From Gorsachius magnificus (lineage: Eukaryota > Chordata > Aves > Pelecaniformes > Ardeidae), in contig CM067081.1 of the NCBI GenBank assembly GCA_034008185.1, positions 79,690,765 to 79,754,764 of the forward strand: a DNA stretch of 64,000 bases, read 5' to 3'. Shown one piece after another: positions 23,034 through 36,600 of this stretch. A program made the position numbers and the translations under genes. The notes beneath the pieces are model-generated. The model ran no database searches. It saw only the letters and a list, made by a program, of their open reading frames with translations, and had not been told where the DNA came from. Position 1 is the stretch's first letter, and each line of letters opens with the position of its first letter.

Positions 23034-26000
23034 TATGGTAATGACAAATTTTGAGGATGCTAATGATATCTTAAATAGTTTTTCCTTCCAAGGAAATACA
23101 GTGCCTAAATTTTTTTAACTGAAAGTACCTATGTATTTAAAACCTTGGATATCTGAATAAATTGAACCTTATCTGAGGAACATTTATGACTTGTCAAAGC
23201 ATTTGTGGTACTCTGCTGCACAAGTCTCTGGGCTGATATGTGGCTTATAATGAAATACATCAAATCAGAAGTAAAGTATAGTGCATTGAGAAGGCCAGGT
23301 AGGTTTCAATCTAGTAGGACTAACTGAAAATCAGGCTACTTTTCACACTGTTTTTCTTTGGTTCAGCTGTTATCGTGATTAAGAATTGTCTATAAATGTG
23401 TGTCTTCACACAGCGCTTTCAAAGAGGAAGGGAAGAGCAAAAGCTCTGCCAACTCAACTCTAGACCATAATGGAAACATCTAATTTACTTGTTCTGCAAT
23501 TAGATATCCCAGTGTTGTAAAATACATATGTGCAGGATTATGCTGTGGGTCTTAATTCCTACAGTGCCTAAACATGAGATGATAAAATCTAAATGCTTCT
23601 ATGCTTTCTATTTGATGAATGTGTGCATGGTTAAATAGATAATACACAATGTATGTGGAGTGATCACATCCTCTACTTTTAACTTCTATTCAACTCTGGA
23701 GTGATGTGAATCAAGGGTCTAAGTGGAAACAATTCCAATTTAATATAAACCATTTTTATTGGTGCCTGTGGCTTTTTCCTCTGTTTTAGTAATAGATATA
23801 CCACTGCTTTAGTAATAGATGAAAGAATGTTTTGGAAACAAAACGAAAGCTACTTTTGGAAAACTAAAATATTTATGAGACAGAAAACTGAACTATGCCC
23901 TCAAGACTTTTAGTAACATTCTTGCTCCAATGAAGGTAACATAGTCTAAAGCATTCACAAAACAAAAAGAAAGGTCTAAATGTTACAGCCAAAAAATTCT
24001 TGAGGTTCTGAAACATGTTACATTGCCCCAGTTTCTTAGTTTTTATATGCCTTCGTAATAGCATGTGATCTGTCTTCAGTTTCCTAGTAAAAGCATTTTC
24101 TTTCTTATTTTAAAATAATTATTTTAAACTTAAAAGCCTATAAGATCTTAAACTTTACTTATTATTTTTAATTATAATTAATTAAAATATAATTTCAATA
24201 TTTATTTCAAGTTATTCTGAAACTGTATTCCTAGATGGTTTGGGTTTTTTTAATGTTCTTTCCTATATTGAGCAGTAACTAGTCTCCTTCTGGGAAACAG
24301 CATAGTATTCATAAGTTTCATCTGAAATCTGTGTCTCTTCTTTTACATATAATTGTTAGTGGCTGTTATTGTGAATTTTTACACCTTTATTTTACTTTAC
24401 AGGGTCTGTATGCTTTCAACCTCTATTTAGATTCCTACTCTATTAGGATCAATCTAAAAAGGCACCACAAATCTTCTGAGAATTCTGAATTATGCTAAAA
24501 ATAAACATTAAGAATATGAAAGGAAAAAATATTCCTATTGCTTTGGGTAAAAAATGAATAAGCTATCTTTTTTTTCTTTTTCCAGAAAGATAAGCCTAAT
24601 TTATCCTCGCTTTTCACCTGATGTAGTAATTTGTAACAATGCAAAGTCGATTTAAAAGAGAAGCAAAGCAGAATGATGTCACATTCTCTGAAGTGGCAGA
24701 TAATCAGGCTGAGATCATTGTATCCAGCTATTATGAATGTGTCATAAACTTAGCTGAGTCTAAAAACTTAAAGATGGAACTAAAAATCTGGAGAGTGATG
24801 CCTGTTGGAAATGGTGCATTCCTTGACCTTGCTTTCCTGAAATGATACTGGTATATGTCTTAAGTCTAGAAGGTTTATTTTTAAGCTGTTTCTGTTATCA
24901 TGAAAGATGTTCAGCCAGCATCTCTGAGGAAGTAGGTATTCAGCTGATACAGGTACTCCGTGACTAGAACAGACTTTTCCCACCTTGTTCTGCTATCCTG
25001 CTCTTCCCTAACATTAAGAGGCCGTTTCTTCATCTGAGACAGTAGTTAAGCTTTTTAAGCACATTCACTCCTGAGGTCAGATCTGGGAAAATTGTCAATA
25101 AGAGTGCAGATTAAAGACATTTGTCGTTCTGCCTTTTATGATGTGGATGCTTTCCAGTTATGATCTGGGCTAAAACCCAAATTCATTTCATATGGCACTA
25201 AGCAGCAATGACTTTCAGTCACTACTGAACGGGACTGAATTTAAGAGGTGACTAAGTGATGAAAGACTCCTATTTCCACTATGATAAGCCTCCTGAGCTA
25301 CCTAATCCTCCTTAAGTACAGTTTCCTTTTTCTATATTACAACTTTGTACACAGCAAAGCTCCTTCTTAGAACATTATTTACAATATTACAAAGCATATC
25401 TTAAGTAGCCATTCCTATACTATTTTTTATTCAGTCAAGTTTAAATAATGTCTTAGTAATGCGCACTCCATGATGGAAAACTTCAGTGTAATGCAGCTTG
25501 TGGTAGTAGTGCTGTATTGTTCAAAATTTGCTGCCAGCTGCTGAACAGATTTCATTTGCATCTGATTTTGCAGGAGTTAAATTGTCAGCCCAAGATGTGT
25601 TAGTGCATTTTGCATTTTACTTTACAAAAATGTAATTATGTAACTTTCAAAATTTTAAAGGCTTTCTATTAGTTATGAACATCTGAAAATTGGGTCTCAT
25701 GCAAAACCAGTGAAAATACATCGAACATTGTGATCAAAATACTCTAATCAGTGAAAAAATTAGCATTGCTCTTGAGACAAGCTAATTTCCATTAGTAGGA
25801 GAGAGCTCAATGCCTGGTTAGATAAGCTAGGGATAAGAGAATCCCAATGACTCTCCAAGCAATGAGGATAGGAAGTTCTGTAATAGAATTTACTACCAAC
25901 CTTTTCTCTAGCCTTTTCCACTAAAGTTTAACTTCACATATAAATGGTATAGTTGGATTTTGCTCCTTGCTTAAGGTGGGTGGGGAAAGTCATTATCAGT

Positions 26001-29000
26001 AGGATTAAGAACCCAGTAAAGATTTAAGCCAAAATTGACCTGCAGGAATACAGTGGTTTCTGTGTATACTTGGATGAAGTTTGCAATGAGGAAACTGAAT
26101 GGGGCTAACTTTATCCAAATTGTAGATAATTTCCAAAATACAGACTGCGAAAGCAGTTTAAAGGAAGCTACTAAAGATTTTTCTGGTGGAGTGCCTCTGC
26201 ATAGCAATCTTTTAAGCACAGATGCTCTGAAGTTAAGAGGAATTGCAATTGCCCTGTGCCAAAGAAACTCTACAAGAATTTAGTAAGTCTGTTACACAGA
26301 ACAAGGGGTCAGGAGGGTGGAGAGAGACATGATTTACAACTCCCTTTGCTCACTTTGGTGAAAGTGTCCTGTTGTGAACCTGTGAACATGATTTTGTCAT
26401 CCTTTTTCTTCAACACTTGGACAGTGAAAGCAATATCTCTCTAGGTTTTTATAGAGCTTGTAATCATGGTTTTAATAAATGATGCAACTAGCTAGTAGGT
26501 GAAGGATGTTGCTGGTAGAAGTTACAGCTCTATGAAAGCCTAAATGTGAAGCAAAGGAGCAGAGGAACTAAGGATATTAAGGGTGTTTAATCTGGGTGTT
26601 TAAACCTTCCCACCCACCCTTCTTCATTGTACCTTCAGATAGTTTTGTAGTGGATTACCCAGTACCTTAATGTAACTAATACAGTCCATGAATAATTATA
26701 CATTCATATAAACACGCAGAAGGCACAAGTGAACATTGTAAGGCTATGAAGTCAAGTACTCAAAGATAGGAAAAATCAATCTTCTTATGCTTGTGTCTTA
26801 TGGTACAGTTTTTAAGCATATGTTTACATGGCATTTCTTTTCCCGTTGGAACCCTGTCTCCTCATCACAGAGTGCCTTCTTAATGAGCAGCTACTCAACA
26901 GTAGGTGTATTCCCCATTGTTAAAGATGAATTCTCATGTTTTATTTAGCACACACTATTGAAGTTCTGTTTTGAAGACAGATTTCTTTGACATCTCTCAT
27001 CTTTTCTGTGGCATTACTTCGTTAGATTGTATAACAGATTCGCACATAAGCATTTTCACAGTCTTTGTAAGATAGATGTAAGGGGGATGTCATTAATCTG
27101 TTTCCCAGAAAAAAACCTGAGGCACAGGGATGATGTTCAGATTTACGTATTGAGGTATAGCTTTGCTGCCAGTGACCCACTAATCCAGCTCTGGATCTAT
27201 GGTAAAGCATTAGGACTTGAATTCAGCTGTCATGGGAATGGGGAAGGGGGCAAAGCAAGCCATTTATCCTTCCAGGTCTTGATCCATGTTGGATGTGGGA
27301 AATGGTTAGAATGTGCACCTGGACTCAGAAACTCAGATTTTCTTCTGGTCTTGGGGATTGAGTGGTATTTTTTAAGGATAGTTAAATACCTTCACCAACA
27401 TATGAACTATAATTATATGAACAGTTCCTGTGATGATTCAGGAAATGTCTTCCAGCCTTTTATCATGTATTCATATCTGGCTATGTCTCTTTTAATAGAG
27501 AAAACATACACCAACCATGTGCATTTCAGTTTCAGTGATGATACTGAGAATCCTAGAGGTTCTTTTGAAATCATCCTTGCTTTTTCTTTGAGAGACACAT
27601 AAAACTTTTTCATTCTTCTTTTGAAATATATGTTAGTTGTTTTGAGACCATACTGTTAAAAAAGAGGGGAACTAATTATCAGTGAAAAAAATAACCATAC
27701 AATAAAGCTTATGAGAATATAAATTCTGTGATATAAACTATTGTTCATTGGCAGGCTGGTTCCTATTAGTGAATTGCCATGCAGAAATTTCAAACTGCTG
27801 AATCACAAGGCTCAAATTCCAGGTGGTAATAAGCTCTTACTGATAAAGGTGGTAGAACTGCCTTTGTATTGACTATGGCTGGATTTTTTTTTCCGATGGT
27901 ACATCTGACTGCTAAAACAAGCACACTATATAATAGGAGGGCTGGAAATACTACCAAATATTATTATTCTTCCAGAAACCAGTTGTGTATTTTGCATTAC
28001 AGAAAGCTTTGTATTGTTTTCTGTATAATAATGAAATATAATAATGAGATAAATAATGAAATTATTAAGGTTAGGGAAAGCACCAGAGTAATGATGCTGT
28101 GATTAGTGAAAGGTAGGCTGGTATACTGATAACCTTGCTCTTCTCCAGCTTTTTCCCTAACTACTTGATTGTAAAATAAGGCATTTGTGTTTCAATTTAG
28201 GGTACTGCTTAGGAAAAACTGATACTAAATATTTATTATGCTTTCCTACATGTTATTTTTTAATGTTACTGTTTTGGAGGTTTTCTCATATTTCATTTAG
28301 TGTACTCAGAGTATTTTTTTATTTTAATTTTTTTTTTGCTCTTTCTTTTGGCTTAGTTCTTGTGTTTTGTATACACACTTCTCCTTTTAAATCATTCCCT
28401 CTCCCTACCCACCCTTGGAAGATTCTTTATAATATTAACTCACAAAGAGCACCTTGTAGTAACCCTGAGAATACCCAACAGATTTTATGTTACAGTAGTA
28501 AGCTCCATATCCAAAGGAACACCTGACCCCTAAGGGCTGAGTTGCTTGCTTGAGATGATGAAAGAGAGACTCCAGGATAATCAAATCCCTACCTTAGACC
28601 AGCATGAAGTTATATTCCACAGCTTCAGTGGATCTTGCAGCTTGCTACTACCACAAGAGTAGAAGCAGAGCACCCTTCCTTCCCTTACCTCCTTTTTCCT
28701 AACCAGCTTCCAGAGAAAACAGGAAGGGGGAGTAAAAGGAGAAGCATCCTCCTTTTTCAGCAAGCACCCTTTTAGTAAACTACTAGATGGACTCATCTAT
28801 GTCACACTTAGTTTGCCTAAAATTATGTGTGGTTAACTTGACCCTTAGGTGCTTCAGTTTACATGATTTTAAAGTACTGCTGCCATTTCTGTGTTATGAG
28901 GATGAAGGATTTAGGCACTCTAGGCTCTTGTATTTCAGTGGACGAGGTATTTTTGGGTTAGAAATTTATTTTACTTTCATTTCTGAATCAGACTAGAATT

Positions 29001-29387
29001 TAAAAACGAAGAAGGCAAACAAGAAATAATAAAAATGTAAATATGTTTTAACCTTAAAGAAAAGAATGGCCTGGCCCAGAAATGCAGTATGAATTTTGTC
29101 TTCCTGCAAACCCAAAGATAACTTAATGCCAGATGTTTGAAATAAATGAGTAGCTCAGGATGTCTCAGCATTTCTAGCAAAGTCATGGAATATACTATTT
29201 TTGACAGTGTGAAAAGTATAGCCATGTGTATATTATATGGCTGTGTGAAAGGTATCAAAGTGCTTCTAACCCAGAGTACAGTTGATTATGGCACCATAAT
29301 CAGCAGAGCACACATTAAGCAAGTAGTAAATGAATATATTTTTCTCTTTATTTACAATTCAAACAATATAATTTATCTGTTCAATTT

Positions 29388-30030
29388 GGTGGATGAAAAA
29401 TTGGATATGAGCCAGCAGCGAGTGCTCACAGTTGAGAAAGCCAATCGTACCCTGGGCTACATCAAAAGAAGCGTGACCAGCAGCTCAAGGGAGGTGATTC
29501 CCCCCCTCTACTCTGCTCTGGTGAGACCCCACCTGGAGCACTGCATCCAGCTCTGGAGTCCTCAGCACAGGAAAGACATGGACCTGTTGGAGCAGGTCCA
29601 GAGGAGGGCCACAAAAATGATCAGAGGGATGAAACACCTCTGAAAGACTGAGAGTTGCGGTTGTTCAGCCTGGAGAAGAGAAGGTTCCAGGGAGACCTTA
29701 TTGCAGCCTTTCAGTACTTAAAGGGGACTTATAAGAAAGATGGGGACAAACTTTTAGCAGGGCCTGTAGTGATAGGACAAAGGATAATGCTTTTAAACTA
29801 AAAGAGGGTAGACTTAGACTAGATAGAAAGAAGAAATTGTTTACAATGAACGTGATAAAACACTGGCATAGGTTGCCCAGAGGGGTGGTAGATTCCCCAT
29901 CCCTGGAAACATTCTAGGTCAGGTTGGCTCTGAGTAACCTGATCTAGTTGAAGATGTCCTTGTTCATTGCAGAAGGGTTGAACTGGATGACCTTTAAAGG
30001 TCCCTTCCAACCAAAACTATTCTATGATTC
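29388..30030 (+). mobile_element. CR1 LINE fragment, first of a head-to-tail pair
   Basis: A + strand CR1 of about 640 bp. Its first 250 bp remain open and encode, in frame with 29146-29643, a recognisable ORF2 C-terminal segment (KANRTLGYIKRSVTSSSREV and RPHLEHCIQLWSPQHRKDMD). After 29643 the frame breaks. The 3' end is CCAACCAAAACTATTCTATG-ATTC. The upstream part of that open frame (29146 to about 29387) is unrelated intron sequence, so the 165-residue frame is not a gene. Confidence 0.88.
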
Positions 30031-30447
30031 CTCTGAAGAAATGCTGAGACCTAGGGCTGTTCAGTTTGGAGAAGAGTAGGCTCCAGGGAGACCTTATTGT
30101 GGTCTTTCAGTCCATAAAGGGGGCTTGTAAGAAAGATGAAAAGAAACTTGTTATCACAGCCTGTATTGACAGGACAAGGGGCAATGGTTTTAAACAGTAA
30201 GAGTCTAGGTTTTGATTGGACATAAGGAAGAAATTGTTTATAGTGCGAGTGGGGAGGCACTGGAACAGGTTGCCCAGAGAAGTTGTGGATTCCTCATCAT
30301 TGGTATTGTTCAAGGTCAGGTTGTACAGGGCTTTGAGCAACCTGACCTAGTGACAGATGTCCCTTCCTATGGCAGGGGGGCTGGCCTAGGTGATCTTTGA
30401 AAGTCCCTTCCAACCCAAATCCTTCCATGATTCTATGATTCTATGAT
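30031..30447 (+). mobile_element. CR1 LINE fragment, second of a head-to-tail pair
   Basis: A second + strand CR1, starting immediately at the tail of the first with no spacer that I can see. It begins inside the ORF2 C-terminal region (GGGCTGTTCAGTTTGGAGAA) and ends with CTTCCATGATTCTATGATTC and a further tail unit (TATGA). Stops and small indels abolish coding. It covers only the 3' ~400 bp of the element, overlapping in content the 3' part of its neighbour. Confidence 0.85.
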
Positions 30448-33400
30448 CTTTGAAAAATCGTCATATCGTACGGAAGCTTTCAGAAACATTTAATAACATG
30501 TAAATGTCAAAAAGTATAAAAGAGACATTGTCATTACATTTTTTCTCAGATGATAATTCTATAAAATTCTGGGACTCCTTAGCCCTGAAGTTTGTAAATC
30601 TGAAGTTAGAATTTCTTTTGTCATCTAAGGAAGTCTGTGATTCAATTTCTTGCTGACAACTTGGGTTGATAAGAAACTTTTAATGAATGTATTCAGAAGT
30701 TTGCTATGGGTTATAAATAGTAAATAGAATTTTCTTTAAAACAGAAAAAAGGGATAAAAAAATAAATACAATACTTTGAGAATGTCAGAAGCTTTGATAA
30801 CCAATGTCTTAGAAGAGGCCTATTCTTTTTATAAAACTATTTTCGTACATTGATCTACTTCAGTAGCAGCCAGGAAATGGATTTTAACATGGATTTAATG
30901 TCATAGGTCTGTTACTGTCTCTGAAGATGAGAATTCTTTCCCTTTTGATAGATTCTTTTCTTTCCCTAGATGTCAAAAGAGATCTTGGCCCATCCTGTAG
31001 TATGCATGTAGAAATATAGTTATGATCCAGTGGTATAAAACCAGAACCTTAGCACCAGGTTCCTTTCTCCCATATTGACATGAGCAGTCCCATCAAACTA
31101 AGTAGTCAGGATAACTTTAATGTATTTCCATAGCTGCAGTACTAGTTTTTAAATAAATTTTTGCCTTCTTGATGTGAGAGAGGCACTTTAATCTAAGAAT
31201 CAAATATGGTCTTCTTTTCTTTGTCAGCTCTTCATATGCCACAAGCAGATCATGTATTCTTTTTTTGTTTGTTTGTTTGATCTTATTCTTTGCTAGTTCT
31301 TCCCAATGGATTGTCACAGGAGATCACACTGTATTTTTTCCCTCCACTTGGCTGCTTTTCATTACTTGGCATCTCCTACAATGATCAGTCCCTATTGATA
31401 ATAGGTTATTGGAACATCATTATTTAAGCATTTCTGGAAAGACTAGGTTTTAAGAAGGAGGAAAAAAAGTGTCATGCAGTTGAGATAAAAAGGGTGATAT
31501 CAATTTGACATACTTTAATATTACACCTCCTTTTGGAAGGTGTCTCTTTTTAGATGATCTAACAGAACTTTTTTATTTAATTTAAACTTTCCTTTTATAT
31601 ATAAATATTCCTCAGTTCCATGGAACTCACGTATTAATTATTTTTCCCTTAGAGTTGAAGAAAGTATCATCCTAAATCCAAAGAGAATGAGGTTAAATTA
31701 ATATCAAGATTTTATGTAAAAATATAGAAGTGTTTCTAGTTGGCAGATACCCAGATCCCTCAAACTACTTTTATTTTTGAAAAAGAGGTGGTTTTTATGG
31801 GCTTGCTTGGAAAAGAAGAAAGCAGGCACTTGACTAAGCAAGATGATAAATACCCTGACAAATATCTGCTCTTTTTAGCCATGCTGGGACAAGTTTTCTC
31901 TTTGCATGGGATGGTGATATAATTGCACTGAGGTTAGTGGAACTGGGCTGACTTGAAGTCAACAACTATGGATGCTGTATGAAAAGGTTGTGATTTTTAA
32001 AAAAATGTCCTCACAACAATCTTTCTTTTCTGTTGATTTAGTTTTAATAAAAAGAAAAAAAAATGTGAAAGTCTGTAATAGAAGAAGTGTACACTTAGCT
32101 TCAAAGTTAACTGTAATGTCAGAAAGATGGTAAACAAATTATCCACATTTCTAATACGTGCAAGACAGTGCTAAGTACGTGGCTAGCAATAGCTGGCAAA
32201 GCAGAGGAGGAAAGCAGAGGTGGCTGCCAGAAGCTTGCAGGCAGGGAGCAACACCATAAAAGTGTCAAAGGCCCATTAGCAGGACAGTAGAGGGAAAACA
32301 AAAGCCAAAGGTAAGGATGATGTACGTGCAGTTGAAAGTGGGCTGAAATGTCCAATCTGTCTCATGAAGTCCTGACTGTGGCCAAATTTTCCAACAATAT
32401 AAAAAGACGTCATTCAGGACCAAGCTAAACATAATGTAGGTTCCTTTGTATCTGCCACAGCACATCCTACAGGACAATGTTTTAACATTTTGGCATGGTA
32501 TTATGGATGAAGTGCTGCTATGATGGCTCTTTTACCAGTATTATTTTAATAGGCCACAAAATTGTCAGTTGTCCTTAAAAAAATCCCTAAAACATTTGTA
32601 TGGAGCATATCCTAAATATTCTTGCCAATTTAGAGCTGAAGTAGTCAAGCCCTATATCCCAAATTTCTCAGTCCATTGACATTCCAGCTTCTGTGTGATG
32701 CTGTAGTTCATCAACCAGTTGTTGCAACAACCTCCAGGTGCTGCTCATAAGAAGTAGATGGCTGAGTTAAAGAGAGCTTTGAGGACTTTCTTGGCAAAAA
32801 ATATTAGAGAATAATGTCACATTTCTCTCTCAGAATGTAAACTGATTTTCTGATGTGGCATTTAATTACTTCCTTGTTCTATATTAACTTTAGGAATACA
32901 CAGTAAGAGAGTAGAAAATAATTGCTTTTAAATAGGAGGCACTGGTATAATAAATGCACTATCAGGAAATGTATGCAAATGCTCTATCCTATTGTTGTCA
33001 TATTTAATTGTTGAATCTTGATAACAATACAGTCAGTTGCTGAATATAGCTAGCCATGCTCTTCCAGCACCTTAAAGAGCAGAAATCTATTTACTGTTGT
33101 GTATGATACTGAAACACCAGTCTGTCACAGAACTATTAATGTGAAATGTGGATATTTCAAATCTTTCCTGTTCAAGTATGTCTATCTATATACAACTTCC
33201 ACAGATTTGATGTTATAGGTTCAGAAATAACTAGTCCTTTAAAAAAAATACATTAATAGGGAGGGCCTAACCCTGTACCTACCTCTCTATCCATAGGAAT
33301 AGTGCAATTCCCATAAGTAAGAAAAGTGCTAGTCAGAGCCTTCCAGTGGTTATTTGCCATCTGTGTTTTGGAGAGTTTACCTTGGCAGTAACTCCTGTCT

Positions 33401-33647
33401 TCCCCAAATTCTATCTATTTACAGTTAGATTAATTTTTTCCTTGTATCTATGTTAATATTTCAGCTGATCTGTGGTGTTGCTGGGTGAATGATCCTTCTT
33501 CATCTCAGATTTAACCTTCTGAGCAATATTCTGAGCTAGTCATCTATGATCAATGAGGATGACCTGAAAAATTGTTTGCCTTCCCTTCTGAAAGGATACT
33601 CTGGAGTTTAAATCAGCATAGTGTTATATTAAACACAGACATGTACC

Positions 33648-33666
33648 AAAAAAAAAAAAAAAAAAA
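33648..33666 (+). repeat. Poly-A run of 19
   Basis: An uninterrupted run of 19 A followed by an A/G-rich stretch (GGAAAGAAGGAG). No retrotransposed sequence with a target duplication could be recognised before it, so it is listed only as a simple repeat. Confidence 0.9.
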
Positions 33667-36600
33667 GGAAAGAAGGAGAATAAGTTGAACAAGTTGAAAA
33701 AAAAGCTGAATCATAAAGATTTGTAGCCTTCAATTTATTTGTTATTTTTTCCTAAGTTCAGAATGTCATCTAGAGAAGACAGATTGGAGTTTGCATTCAT
33801 TTACATTCCTTGAGGACAATTTTCACAGTCAGGCTTGCTTTCTTATTGGTATTAACAGTGTCTGTACAGAGATTCATTCACAGCTAGCATGGTTTGGAGA
33901 TGGTGATTGCACAGTAGGCTTCAAGTGTCTAGTAGTACTTACTTAGGCACAAAAGCCACTGAGTTGCCCAAAAGGAATTGGAGAAGTAGGTGAAATAGCA
34001 AGTGTGCATAGTGATGGTCATGTCAAGGGGGAAAAAAAGCATCTTCTGTTTGTGGATGGGTTAATGCATGGCTACTTTCATGTAAGATTAGATTTGCACA
34101 ATTAAAATCAGTAAGCTGGGAAATGAAAAGAGTTAAGTTTCCTCTTAACTTTATGATATGTGATTTATAGCAAATGTTTAAAACCTGCTCCCAAATTCAG
34201 CAAAGATTAAAAACTTTGGCTGTTGAAAGACAAGAAATGTTTAGGCTCTAGTGTCAACCAATTTTATCACAGTTCTGATTTTATTTAACAGAAGTTATAA
34301 AAATGAAACAAACACACTGACAAATACTTTGAAATTTTCAGAACAGTGCAGAGGATTAAAATGTGGGGTTAAATTACTTGCCCTGTTTTAAATTCTTCAT
34401 AATTCTTCGTACTTTAATGTGGCAAAATGTTGGCATTATGCATTTGGAACTAAGAGCATATACATATTCAGTTTAAAATTGACTCTGATGTTAATAAATG
34501 TTTAAACCTTTGAAGATATAGAGAAGAGTTTCTTTTATCACCCCACAATTACTGCATCAATCACCATCAGCATATACTGGAATGATCAAATAGCTGAAGC
34601 CTTAACTTCACCTGACAGTCTAATTCAAAAATGAATAACATCCTTTGGTTGTCATTACAGTTTGCCTAGGTCCTACCTAAAGAAATCCCTTCCAAAATTT
34701 GAAATAAAAAATGGGAGACCTGAAATGGTGAATGAGACAGTGCCTTTTGCATTATGCATCTTAGTTGTATGTGTGAAATCGCATCTTATTCTCAGATGTT
34801 TGCAGAATGAAGATGCAAATTTACCGAAAAAGTTATCACAGCTGTCACGCAAAATGCAAATGTGTGGACCTTGCTAAAATTGAGACCATCTCTCATATTT
34901 TAGCATTTCAAGCAGGCTAAAAATTAAGATTTACATTAGAAATACATAGCCTTATGTTCAACAGATGTAAGGTCTAAAACTGAATTTCAAGCAATGCATT
35001 TATTAGCTAATTTAAACACTAGTAAGGAGATAGCCACCAAATAGTTATACTTTTGACCTTTAATGATCCATCATTGGTATTGTAGTATTGATGTAAATAT
35101 GAAAACTTTTCCATCCTGCATTGTCTATATTGCAGTTATACTTACAGGTCTTCACAACTTTCATAACATCTTAACTCTGTATTGTATACATGTAAATTAT
35201 CATTCCAACTTTCAGATTTACAAAACAATTTGAACCCTATATGAATTAGAAAAATAACAGATGTGGTACTCATCTCTAGGAAAAACTTAGGCATAATTAC
35301 AAGTCAAAATTTGGTTGATTTATTCATATCTGCTAAGCAGTGCATGCCTAATCTGCTGTGCACTGTGCTGAAAATTTATCCTGAGGGTCTGAAAGACACA
35401 TTATACTTATAAGACTGTATAAACAGTCACAAGCCAATTACAAGTTTACAATTACATGGCAATCCAAATTCAAACAGAAAGCAAATTCATACAGGTAGCT
35501 TAGCTGACCCCACACCAAAGTTGCCTTGTTCTTTTTGAAAAGACTGCCCTTCTCCCTGTCTTACCCTGAGTCTAGGGGAATCCAACAGAAAAGTGTTTGA
35601 TGTTCTACAGGCTATCTGGGCCTAACAACTACTGATTTGAATGGTAATTGTAGGTAGTTAAATCTGGGACAACTACCTCACCTTACCTCATTTGGAAAAG
35701 AAATGAGAATTTTTGTAGCCAAATTCATTCGTCTTAAGATAAGTGAGCTGCATCTGAAAATGCTTCTTTTGCTTCATTGACATTAAAAAATGTTTATAGT
35801 AACTCTGTCAGATGTAGATGTGCACACTGTATGTAAATCCCACCCTCTGTGTACCTAGAATATGCACAAGCAGAGCTTGACTGTGCTAGCACGAGAGTTT
35901 CAGTGTAGGATTCATCAGTCCTAGCATGTTTTGAGCTGCCAACAGTGACAGGTCCAAAGCATCTTCCAAGCTGGAGAGATACCACCAGCAGAGACAGGAT
36001 ATCTACTTCAGACCAGCTCTACTGTGGTCCCATAACCTGAACACCCATCAGTAGTGTGAGTGCCTTAGGTGCATTCCCGGAACCCTTCCTCAAGTTTACT
36101 TTAATTTGAAAGGAATCCAGGTCATGAAATCCAAGAGGGCTTTGCTATGCCAACAGGAATATAGTAAGTGGTCATTACTGGATTTACTGTGAATGTGCAC
36201 TCCTGATCCAAATTAAAACACTAATACAGATTTACTTTTTCAGAACTAGATGCTACTTGTTTGGCAGAATGTCCTGTTGCCATTGAAAACCCCAGTAAGC
36301 TATTGTAGTAGGAGCTTAGCACATTTGAGACTTCAGCTTTGTACTTTGGAGAAGACTTCATTGTACGAGCTGTTTCCATAGGATAACTTTAAAAAACAAT
36401 GGTAGTGCAGTAGGACTGATTCAAGACTTTCCACTGAATCTACACTCCACTTTCTTCCTGCAGGACTTATTAAATATTTTGCAATTAGTTATGCATTTAT
36501 TTTCTGCTCTAGTCAGTTATATTAACTAGTATTCACTCTCACCTTTGAGGTTCATGTGCTAATGCTTCCTCTATATCAAATCACTCATCTTCTTAGGTGG

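Noticed and set aside
29146..29643. 165-codon + strand open frame as a novel gene
   Set aside because: Its second half is CR1 ORF2 and its first half is unrelated intron sequence that happens to be open.
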